From contig JANNIH010000059.1 of the NCBI GenBank assembly GCA_031404815.1, forward strand, positions 35,244 through 99,243: a stretch of 64,000 nt of DNA. The letters run 5' to 3'. The notes below the pieces were generated by a model that was not told the origin of the DNA, made no database searches, and was given only the letters and a program-made list of their open reading frames with translations. Below, piece by piece: positions 18,701 through 27,800 of this stretch. The stretch is from DASYKS01 sp031404815 (GTDB lineage Bacteria; Acidobacteriota; Thermoanaerobaculia; Multivoradales; UBA5704). A program made the position numbers and the translations under genes. Position 1 is the stretch's first letter. Each line of letters opens with the position of its first letter.

Positions 18701-21700
18701 TCGATCAGTGGCGGGTCGTCTTCGATGAGGTCTACAGCCAGGAGGCCGCGGTCTCCGAGCACGACGAGGGCGTCAACCTGCGAGTCTGGATCGACAGCTA
18801 TACCGCCGAGGCGATGCCCGAGGAGCACATCGTCGAGTGTTTCGAGGATTCGGTCGAGCGGATTCTCGACCTCCGGCCGCGGCGGGTGTTGGAGCTGGGC
18901 TGCGGCACCGGCCTGCTGCTGATGCGGATCGCGCCGGCCTGCGAAGCCTTCTGGGGCACCGACCTGTCGCCGGAAGTGGTGCGGGCGTTGGAGGCCCGCG
19001 TCGAGGCGCGGCGGGCGGAGCTGCCGGAGGTCCGGGTGCTCGCGCGCGGCGCGGACGAGCTGGACGGCATTCCCGAGCGGGCGTTCGACGTGGTGATCGT
19101 CAACGAGGTTGTCCAGTACTTCCCGAGCGCGGAATACCTGTTCCGGGTCATCGAGCGGGCCTCGGCGCGGGTCGCCCCGGGGGGCTTCCTGTTCGTCGGC
19201 GGCGTGCGCAACCGGGCGCTCCTCGACGCGTTCCACGCCTCGATCCAGCTGTTCCAGGCGCCGGACGACCTCAGCTCCGCGGAGCTTTCGCAGCGGGTCC
19301 GTTCGCACGTCCAGCGCGAAAAAGAGCTGCTGGTGGCGCCCGATTTCTTTTTGGCACTCCGCCACGCGCTGCCGCGCATCGCCCGGGTCGGCATCCAGCT
19401 CAAAGGCGGGCGCTGTTTGAACGAGCTGACGCGCTTCCGGTACGACGTGGTGCTGCGGATGGACCGGAGCGAGCCGGAGCCGGAGATCGCCTGGCTCGAT
19501 TGGGGTCGGGACGGGTTGTCGGTGGCCGAGATCCGGCGGCGCCTCGCCGAGGAGGCGCCGGAGGCGTTGGGGATTCTCGGAGTCCCCAATGCCCGGCTTC
19601 AGTGGGAAGAGCACCTGTTGGCACGGCTGCGCGAAGAAGGGGCGCCGCCGATCCGGGTGGCCGACCTGCGCCGGTCCTTGAGCGACGCGGTGGCGGCGGC
19701 CCCGGGCGCCGATCCGGCGGACCTCTGGGCGCTCGGTGACGCTTTGCCCTACCGCGTCGACGTCGCCTGGTCCGGCGACGGCGGGGAGCCGCGCTTCGAC
19801 GTCCTGTTCCGGCGCCGGGGCTCGGACTCCGCGGCCGCGGCGGTCTCCGGCCTGCCGCGGCGGAAGGCCCGCCCCGCGCCCTGGCGGCAATACACCAACG
19901 ATCCCCTGCGCGGGCTGTTCGCCGACCGATGGGTTCCCGCGCTGCGCGCGTTCCTGGGCGAGCGGCTGCCGGATTACATGGTTCCCTCGGCGTTCATTCC
20001 GCTCGACGCGCTGCCGCTCTCCGCCAACGGCAAGCTCGACCGGCGGGCCTTGCCGCCGTTGGAAGAGGAGCGCCCGAATCTCGGCCAAGCCTTCCTCGCG
20101 CCGCGCTCCGCGACGGAAGAACGGCTCGCGGCGCTGTGGGCGGAGGCCTTGCGCCTCGACCACGTGGGCGTCCACGACAACTTCTTCGAGCTGGGCGGCG
20201 ATTCGATCATGAGCATCCAGGTCGTCTCGCGCGCCGCCCGCGAAGGGATGCTGATCACGCCGCGCCTGATGTTCCAGCACCAGACCATCGCCGAGCTGGC
20301 GGCGGTGGTCGGCTCGACCTCGGCGGTGCAGGCGGAGCAGGGATTGATCGCCGGCGAAGCCCGCCTGACGCCGATCCAGCAATGGTTCTTCGATCTGGAG
20401 CTGCCGAATCCGCATCATTGGAACTGGAACGTCTCGAGCTTCTTCGTCGCGCGCCAACGCCTGGAACCGGGCCGGATCGCCGAGGCGGTTCGGCGGCTGT
20501 TGCTGCACCACGACGCGTTGCGGCTGCGCTTCGTTCGATCGGGGGAGGACGGATCCTGGCGCCAGGAGTTCGCCCCGCCGGGGGGGCCCGCGAGCGCGTC
20601 CCACGTCGATCTGACCCGAGTGCCCGCCGGCTGGCGGCGCGCGGTTCTGGAGGAGGCGGCCGCGCACGTGCAGAAGGCGCTGCACCTCTCGGCCGGCCCG
20701 GTGCTGCGGTTCGTGTCGTTCCGCCTGGGCGAGGACGAGCCGGATCGCCTGCAGATCGCGGCGCATCACGTCGTGCTGGACGGCATCTCCTGGCGCCTGC
20801 TGCTGGAGGATTTCCAGCTCCTGTACGCGGGGCTCGTCCGGGGCGGTGTACCTCAGCTGCCGCCGAAGACGACCTCCTGGCAGAGCTGGGGCGAGCGGAT
20901 CGCCCGCCACGCCCGCTCCGAGGAATTGGCGCGCGAGGCGGCCTACTGGCTGGAGCCGCGCCGTCGCGCTGCCGCGGCGCTGCCGGTCGATTTCGCGGGT
21001 CCCCGGGATCCCGGCCTCGAAGGCTCGTCGCGGATCGTCCACCGCGTCCTCGCCGCGGCCGAGACCAAGGCGCTGCTGCAAGAGATTCACGGCGCCTACC
21101 AGACGCGGATCGACGACGTCCTGCGCACCGCCCTGGTCGAGGCTTTCGCGGCTTGGACCGGGCATCGCTCGCTGCGGGTCGATCTGGAGAGCCATGGGCG
21201 CGAGCACCCGTTCGACGACGTCGACCTGTCGCGCACCGTGGGGTGGTTCACCGCCATGCATCCCGTGCTGCTCGATCTCGAAGGGATCTTCGGCCCCGGC
21301 GAGTCGTTGCGGGCGATCAAGGAGCAGCTGCGGAAGATGCCGCCGGGGGGCGGCCTCGGCTACGGCCTGCTGCGCCATTTGGGAGAGCCCGAGATCGCCG
21401 GCCGCCTGGCGGAGATGCCTGCCGCCGAGGTCCTCTTCAACTACCTGGGGCAGATCGGCGGCGGCGGCGAGGCCGAAGACGATTCCTCCTTGTTCTCGCA
21501 GGCGGAGGAGTCCGCGGGGCCGGGACTCGATCCGGCGGGACGGCGCAGCCACCTCCTGGAGGTCAACTGCATCGTGATCGACGGCCGGCTCCAGGTGGAA
21601 TGGACCTTCAGCGCCGGCCGGCACCGCCAGGAGACCGTCGAGCGTCTCGCCGAGGGCTTCTTCGCGGCGATCCGCGCTCTGATCGCCCACTGCCAGGATC

Positions 21701-21798
21701 CGGCGGCCGGGGCTTTTACCCCCTCCGACTTCCCCGAAGCCGAGCTGAGCGAGGACGATTTCGCGACGCTGATGTCCCGCCTCTCCGAACCGAGCTAG
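15754..21798 (+). CDS. NRPS module C-A(N-methyltransferase)-PCP-E (gene B)
   Basis: 2014 residues; adds one amino acid, N-methylates and epimerises it. The N-terminal helix LSPDQLALLQARLRRLK looks like a docking element. C about 49-470 with intact HHIVSDG. A starts about 505 with TSGSTGTPKG and NAYGPTE. A SAM methyltransferase (LELGCGTGLL at about 1047; region 975-1370) is inserted between the A8 motif (VKVRGFRVEPGE) and A10 (SANGKLDRR at about 1423), the usual site for N-methyltransferases. PCP Ser1484 in LGGDSI. E about 1540-1990 with HHVVLDG and VGWFTAMHP. The ten-residue code reads DIWEITADDK, one change from the diaminobutyrate code I recall from syringomycin synthetase; the acidic pocket (E, D, D) fits a basic side chain. 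The product is thus a D-configured, N-methylated, Dab-like residue. Start GTG overlaps the stop of gene A, with GGAGG upstream. Confidence 0.95.
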   Translation: MSEVLSTIEQLSPDQLALLQARLRRLKRKEGDQAPGRILRREPEAGPAPLSFQQEQLWFLDQLDPGSPAYNQPVGIRFDGELDTEALARALAAIVVRHDSLRTTFSVDESRPRQTVSPAGDFSLERIDLAHLPEPEREAALRRMLREQARKPLDLARGPMIRTVLFRLAPNRHVLEMILHHIVSDGWSIGLLIHELATLYRAFVERRPSLLAELAIRYSDYAVWQRETLTDAVVEQGIAWWRRQLDGAPEILELPTDRPRPAAQTDRGSLRLLTYPRTLSESVRAAAERFGTTLFVVQLAAFQALVLRYTGRVDVVLGTDVANRTRPEIEPLIGFFGSQVVLRTGLHGNPTFGELIGRSRRTVLDAFAHQDVPFLSLVEALRPERDLGRTPLFQVMLSFQKAPEPVELPNLALSQVPVETGTSKFELVLVPVEMGRDLAGWAEFNTDLFDPATIDRLLGHYERLLAGGAANPGLRLADLPLLGPAETHQLLSEWNDSGLAVPGHDFTRLFRAQVEWEPNAIAASCEGDSLSYADLERSSARLAARLVAAGLRRGDLVALLAERGLALLTSILAVFRAGAAYVPLDPAYPAGRIAQVLDRCGATLALVGAGLEVRFDGALATLDASRRPARLSLEAELAAAEAAEALPAIAIDPEGLAYAIFTSGSTGTPKGAMVHHGGMCNHLWAKVHDLGLGADDVVAQTASQCFDISVWQFLAALLVGGRVLILPDGVTHDPARFLDRAESERITVIETVPSLLRMLLEEAERRGTAGRPALARLRWLIPTGEALPADLCRRWLGLYPAIPMLNAYGPTECSDDVTHQPIRHAPGAESASVPIGRPVANLRLYALDREYEPVPAGVPGELFVGGVGVGRGYCFDAERTAEAFVPDPFAERAGARLYRTGDLGCRRPDGAIDFLGRVDQQVKVRGFRVEPGEIEAVLRAHPAVAEAAVVAWEEPPGSTRLVAYVVEDAAGAAAGGELEEGKLDQWRVVFDEVYSQEAAVSEHDEGVNLRVWIDSYTAEAMPEEHIVECFEDSVERILDLRPRRVLELGCGTGLLLMRIAPACEAFWGTDLSPEVVRALEARVEARRAELPEVRVLARGADELDGIPERAFDVVIVNEVVQYFPSAEYLFRVIERASARVAPGGFLFVGGVRNRALLDAFHASIQLFQAPDDLSSAELSQRVRSHVQREKELLVAPDFFLALRHALPRIARVGIQLKGGRCLNELTRFRYDVVLRMDRSEPEPEIAWLDWGRDGLSVAEIRRRLAEEAPEALGILGVPNARLQWEEHLLARLREEGAPPIRVADLRRSLSDAVAAAPGADPADLWALGDALPYRVDVAWSGDGGEPRFDVLFRRRGSDSAAAAVSGLPRRKARPAPWRQYTNDPLRGLFADRWVPALRAFLGERLPDYMVPSAFIPLDALPLSANGKLDRRALPPLEEERPNLGQAFLAPRSATEERLAALWAEALRLDHVGVHDNFFELGGDSIMSIQVVSRAAREGMLITPRLMFQHQTIAELAAVVGSTSAVQAEQGLIAGEARLTPIQQWFFDLELPNPHHWNWNVSSFFVARQRLEPGRIAEAVRRLLLHHDALRLRFVRSGEDGSWRQEFAPPGGPASASHVDLTRVPAGWRRAVLEEAAAHVQKALHLSAGPVLRFVSFRLGEDEPDRLQIAAHHVVLDGISWRLLLEDFQLLYAGLVRGGVPQLPPKTTSWQSWGERIARHARSEELAREAAYWLEPRRRAAAALPVDFAGPRDPGLEGSSRIVHRVLAAAETKALLQEIHGAYQTRIDDVLRTALVEAFAAWTGHRSLRVDLESHGREHPFDDVDLSRTVGWFTAMHPVLLDLEGIFGPGESLRAIKEQLRKMPPGGGLGYGLLRHLGEPEIAGRLAEMPAAEVLFNYLGQIGGGGEAEDDSSLFSQAEESAGPGLDPAGRRSHLLEVNCIVIDGRLQVEWTFSAGRHRQETVERLAEGFFAAIRALIAHCQDPAAGAFTPSDFPEAELSEDDFATLMSRLSEPS

Positions 21799-21805
21799 AA
21801 AGTCG

Positions 21806-24800
21806 ATGAGCCCCCTCTTTCCGAACCTGGTCGCGGCCCTGACGCAGCATGCGGATGGGAACCACGACCGCCTCGCCTGCGGCTTTCTACCCGACGGCGA
21901 AGGGGAGGCGTTGCGCTGGACGTTCGGCGATCTCGACTCTCGCGCCCGCGCGATCGCCGTGGCGCTCCTGCGCCGCGGCGCGCCGGGGGATCGGGCGCTG
22001 CTCCTCTATCCTCCCGGGCTCGACTTCGTGGCGGCCTTCCTGGGCTGCCTCTACGCCCGGGTCGTCGCGGTTCCCTCCTACCCGCCCGCGGCGGGCCGGC
22101 CGGGGCGCGGGCAGGCCCGTCTCCGCTCGATCGCCGAGGACTCGGAGCCTCGGTGGGTGCTGTTTCCTGCGGCTCTCCGTCCGCGGGTCGAGGCGGTCGC
22201 GGCCAAGATTCCCGGCCTCGCCGCGGCCGAGCCGCTCGCGACCGACGAGGTGCCCCTCGCCTGGGGGGAGGAATGGCGGGAGGTCCGGATCGACCGCGAA
22301 GATCTGGCGTTCCTGCAATACACCTCCGGGTCCACCTCGGAACCGAAGGGCGTGCGGGTGTCGCACGGCAACCTGGCCCACAACCAGGAGGTGATCCGCC
22401 GGGCCTGCGGCCACGACGAGCGCGCGACCTTCGTGAGCTGGCTGCCGATCTACCACGACATGGGGTTGATCGGGTCGCTGCTCCAGCCGCTCTACGTCGG
22501 CGCCTCCTGCATCCTGATGGCGCCGGTGGCTTTCCTCCACAAGCCGGTTCGCTGGCTGCGGGCGATCTCCGAGTGGCGCGCGCAAACCAGCGGCGCGCCG
22601 GATTTCGCCTACGACCTGTGCGTCCGGAAGATCGCGCCCGAGCAGCGGGAGGGGCTGAATTTAAGCTCCTGGCGGACGGCGTTCGACGGCTCCGAGCCGG
22701 TGCGGGAGCGCACCGTGCGGGCCTTCGCCGACGCCTTCGGCCCGTTCGGCTTTCGCGCCGAAGCGTTCTTCCCCTGCTACGGCCTGGCCGAGGCGACGCT
22801 GATCGTTTCCGGCGGGTCGGGCGGAGCGCCGCCCCTGGTCGACGCGTTCCGCGGTCTGGACGAAGGCCGGGCGATCCCGTCGCCGGACGCGGACGACGCG
22901 CGCCTGTTGGTCGGTTGCGGCGAGGTGGGCGCCGATCTCGAAGTGGCGATCGTCGATCCTCAGACCCTGGCGGAACGGCAGGACGATCGAGTCGGCGAGA
23001 TCTGGGTTTCAGGGCCGAGCGTCGCCCAAGGGTACTGGAACCGGCCGGAGATCAGCCGCGAAACGTTCGGCGCCCGGCTCCCCGGCCGGCCGGGGCGGAC
23101 CTTTCTGCGCACCGGCGACCTCGGGTTTCTCTGGCGGCGCCAACTGTTCGTCGCCGGCCGGATCAAAGACCTGATCATCGTCCGCGGGCGCAACCACTAT
23201 CCGCAGGATCTAGAAGCGAGCGTGGCCGACAGCCATCCGGCCTTGCGCGGCGGAGCAGGAGCCGCCTTCGCCGTCGATCCGGAGACCGACGGCGGGGTCG
23301 CGATCGTTGCCGAGATCGACATCCGCCGCCGTCCCGACCCGACGGAAGCTCTGGCGGCGGCGCGCCGGGCGGTGGGAGAGGAGCACGAGATTCCGCTCGC
23401 CGCCCTGGTGCTGGTCCGGCCGGGGTCGATCCCCAAGACCACCAGCGGCAAGGTTCGTCGGCGGCTCTGCCGCAGCCTGTTCCTGACGGGCGGGCTGGAC
23501 GTGGTCGCGCAATGGCGCGGCGCGGCCGAGGACGCCGAAGCGTCCGCCGCCCCGGAGCCGTTCGAGGTCGCCGGCTGGCTGCGCGCCCGCCTGGCGGCGA
23601 AGCTCGGCGTCGCGGCGCCGGAGAGCCTCGACGAGGAGCTGCCGCTCGCGAGCCACGGGTTGGATTCGCTCGCCGCGGTCGAGCTGGCGCACGAGATCGA
23701 ATCGGCGTACGGCATCGAGCTGCCGCTCGCGGCGCTGTTGGACAGCCCGGGCCTTGGCGACCTCGCGCGCCGGGTCGAGGAGGCCCGTCGATCCGCCCCG
23801 GCAAGCGAGAGCGCCGTCTCCCAAGCGGATGCCGGCCGCCTTTCGCCGGGCGAAAGCGCGCTCTGGTTCCTGCAGCAGGCCGACCCCGACGACCCCGCGT
23901 CCCACATCTTCGGCGCGGCTCGCCTGGCCGGCGAGGTTGACGAACGCTCGCTCGCCCGCTCCCTCTCGGCGATCGTCGCCCGGCACCCGGCCCTGCGCTC
24001 GCGCTTCGCGCTGCGCGAGGGACGGCCGGTGCGCTCGACGGTAGTGGTTCGGCAAGTCCCGCAGCGACTGGCTGCTGCCGAAGGCGCCCGAAGGAGCGAG
24101 GAGGCAGACGAAACCACTACCCGCTCGACGGCGGACGACGCAGAGGAGGTGCTCTCGATCGAGGAGGCGTCGGCGTGGAGCGAGGCCGAGCTTTTGCGCC
24201 GCCTGGATGCGGAGGTGTTCCGGCCGTTCGACCTCGAACGGGGGCCGCTGTTGCGCGCGTTGCTGCTGCGCCGGTCGCCGGCCGAGCGGGTGCTGCTCCT
24301 CACCGTCCATCACATCGTGGCGGATTTCTGGTCGCTCGCGCTGATCGCACGCGAGCTGGGCGAATCGTATGCGGCCGGGGGCCGGCGGCTCGGCCCCGCG
24401 CCCGGCGGCGCGGAGCGCGGCTCGATCGAAACCCTCGACGGGCCGCGAGAAACCTACTGGCGCCGGGCGCTCGCCGAGGTCCCGTTGTCGCTCGCCCTGC
24501 CCTTCGATCGGCCGCTGCCGGCACGGCGGCGACACCGCGCGGGGGCGGTGATTTTCGGTTTGGGCGGGGCGACCTCGGATCGCCTGCGGGCACTGGGCCG
24601 CGAGCGCGGCGCGACGCTGTTCGTCGCGTTGCTCGCCGCCTACCAGGCGGTCCTCCATGGCGTGACGGGCCAAGAGCGCCTGGTGGTCGGCTCGCCGACC
24701 GCCGGCCGCGACCGGGCGGCCGATGCGGAAAAGGTCGGTTATTTCGTCAATCCGCTGGCGCTCGTCTCCGACATGGCCGGCGACCCGCCGTTCGAGCGCT

Positions 24801-27800
24801 TCCTGGCGGTGGCTCGGCGCACGGTGGTCGAGGCGATCGGGCAGGCGGTACCCTTTCCTCTTTTGGTGGCGCGGTTGCAGCCCGAGCGCGATCCCGTCCG
24901 CTCGCCGATCTTCCAGGCGGCGCTCGCCCTCCAGCGCGCGCCCCGGGGCGAGGAGGCGCTCGCGGCGTTCGCGCTCGGCGAGGAGGGCGGGCGCCTGGAG
25001 ACGGGTGGGCTGGTCCTCCAGTCGATGGCGCTGGCGCACCGTCCCGCCCAGTTCGACCTCTCCCTGGTCGCCGCCGAGCGGGAGGGGGAGGTCCGCGCCA
25101 CGCTGCTCTACGACCTGGAGCTGTTCGACCGCTCGACCGCGATCCGATTCGCAGCCCTGGTCGAGCGTTCGATCGCCGCCTTCGTCGAAGCTCCGGGGCT
25201 GCGGTGGTCCGAGGTTCCGGTGTGGAACGCGGCGGAGCGTTGGCAGCTTTTGGGCGAGTGGAACGAACCCGAGGTCGAGCCGTCCGCCGGCCTGGTCGCC
25301 GAGCGAATCGCGGCTCAGGCGCTTCGGCGTCCTGGCGCCCTGGCGGTGCGCCAAGGGGGCAAAGAGCTGACCTATGGCCAGCTCGCGACATCGGCGGCGC
25401 ACCTCGCGGCCCGCCTGCGCGCGCTCGGCGCCGGCCTGGAGGCCCCGGTGGCGATCCTCGCGGAGCGCAGCCCCGAGCAGATCGCCGGGCTGCTGGCCGC
25501 ATTCTTCGTCGGCGCCCCCTATCTGCCGATCGATCCGGCCTACCCTGCCGAGCGCATCGCCTGGATGCTCGCCGATTCCAAGGCCGCGGTGCTGCTCGCC
25601 GAGGGGCGATGGCTGAGCGGCCTCCCCCCCGTGGCCGTTCCGGTCGTCCGGCTCGACGAGCCGCCGGGCGCGGAGGCCGAAGGCGCGTTCGTGCCCGCTG
25701 CGGTCCTTCCCGGGCAGTTGGCCTATGTCATCTACACCTCGGGCTCGACCGGCCGGCCCAAGGGGGTCGCGATCTCCCACGCCGCCCTCGCGGGGCTCAT
25801 CGATTGGCACGTGCGCGTCTTCGAGGTGACCGAAAGGGACGTTGCGAGCCAGGTCGCGGGGCTCGGATTCGACGCCGCGGTCTGGGAGGTCTGGCCCTAC
25901 CTGTGCGCCGGCGCCGGCCTGCGCCTTCCCGAGGACGAAGAGGTGAGAACCTCTCCCGGGCGGCTGCGCGACTGGCTGTCCGAGCAGCGGGTGTCGATCG
26001 CCTTCGTCCCGACCGCGTTGATCGGGCCGCTGACGGCCCTCGGAGGCGAGCCGGCAAGCTCGCCCCGGCTGCTGTTGACGGGGGGAGACCGGCTGGTCGG
26101 CGCGCCGCCTCCGGGCCTGCCGTACTCTCTGTGGAACAACTACGGGCCGACCGAGTGCACGGTCGTGGCGACCTCCGGCCGGGTGGCGCCGGCCGAGGCC
26201 CCGGGGCGCGCGCCGTCGCTCGGCCGGCCGATCGCCGGGGTGCGCGTCTACCTGCTCGGGTCCCGCTCCACGCCGGTTCCTTGGGGCGCCCCCGGCGAGA
26301 TCTTCCTCGGCGGCGACCGGCTCGCGCGCGGCTACCTCAGCCGGCCGGATCTCACCGCCGAGCGCTTCGTGCCGGACCCGTTCGGCTCGGCCGGCGGCCG
26401 GCTCTACCGCACCGGCGACCTGGCGCGCTGGAACCCGGACGGCAGCCTGGAGTTCTTCGGCCGGATCGACGCCCAGGTGCAGATTCGCGGCGTCCGCATC
26501 GAGCCCGGGGAGATCGAAGCGGTGCTCCGCGAGCACGGCCAAGTCACCGCCGCCGTGGTCGTGGCGGTGGACGGGGGAGAGGGCCGGCAACGGCTGGTCG
26601 CCTTCGCGGTGCCCCGGGCCTCGGCGAACCCTACCCTCGAGGAGCTGCGCGATCACCTTCGCGACCGGCTGCCGCCGGCTCTGGTTCCGGCGGCCGTTCG
26701 CCTCCTGCCGTCGCTGCCGCTCACCGCCAACGGCAAACTCGATCGCCAGGCGCTCGCGCTCGAAGCGGCTCGCTCGGCGGCCGGCGGGGCGGTGCCGCCG
26801 CGGTCACCGCTCGAAGATCTGCTGTGGGGGATCTGGGCCGATCTGCTCCCCGTCGGCGGCTTCGGGGTGCACGACGACTTCTTCGCGCTCGGCGGCCACT
26901 CGCTGCTGGCGGTCCAGGTCGCCTCCCGGGTGCGCGCGGCGCTCGGGATCGAGATTTCGGTGCGGGCGCTGTTCGAGGCGCCGACGATCGCGCAGATCGC
27001 CGATCGCGTGGCGGGCGCAAGCCGCCTCGAAAAACTGCCTCCGCGGCCGTTCGTGCGCGGGCCGAAGGGGGTGGACCTGCCGCTCTCGTTCGCCCAGCAA
27101 CGGCTCTGGTTCCTGCACCAGCTCGACCCGCGAGGGGCCACCTACAACGTGCCCGGCGCCCTCGGGATCGACGGCGACCTGGACGTGTCGCTCCTGGGGC
27201 GGGCGCTGCGCGAGATCGTCCGCCGGCACGACGCGTTGCGCACGACGTTTCACTTGCCCGAGAGCGGCGCGGGAACCCCGGTTCAACGGGTCTCGGCCGC
27301 GATCGCCGTCCGCCTGCCGGTCGCCGACCTGCGCGGGCTCGCCGCCGAGCGAAGAGAGCCGGAAGCCGGGCGTCTGGCGGTGGCGGAGGGGCGCCGGGCG
27401 TTCGACCTTCTGCGCGGTCCGGTGCTCCGCTTCTTCCTGGTGCGCCTCGCGCCGGCCGGCTACCGCCTGGTGGTCGTCCTGCACCACGTCGTCGCCGACG
27501 GGTGGTCGCTCGGCGTGCTGCTGCGCGAACTCGGCAGCCTCTATCCGGCGCTCGCCGCGGGCGGCGCCGGAACCTTGCGCGACCTGGAGTGGCAGGTGGC
27601 CGATTTCGCCGTCTGGCAGCGCCGGTGGCTCGACGAACGGGCTCTCGGCCCGCAGCTGGAGGCGTGGCGGCGGCGGCTGGCCGGGCTGGAGCCGCTACTC
27701 GCACTGCCGACGGATCGTCCCCATCCGGCGCGGCCGGGCACGGTCGGCTCGGTGTTTCGTTTCACCCTCCCGACCGAGGCCTGGGCGCCGCTGGAGGACT

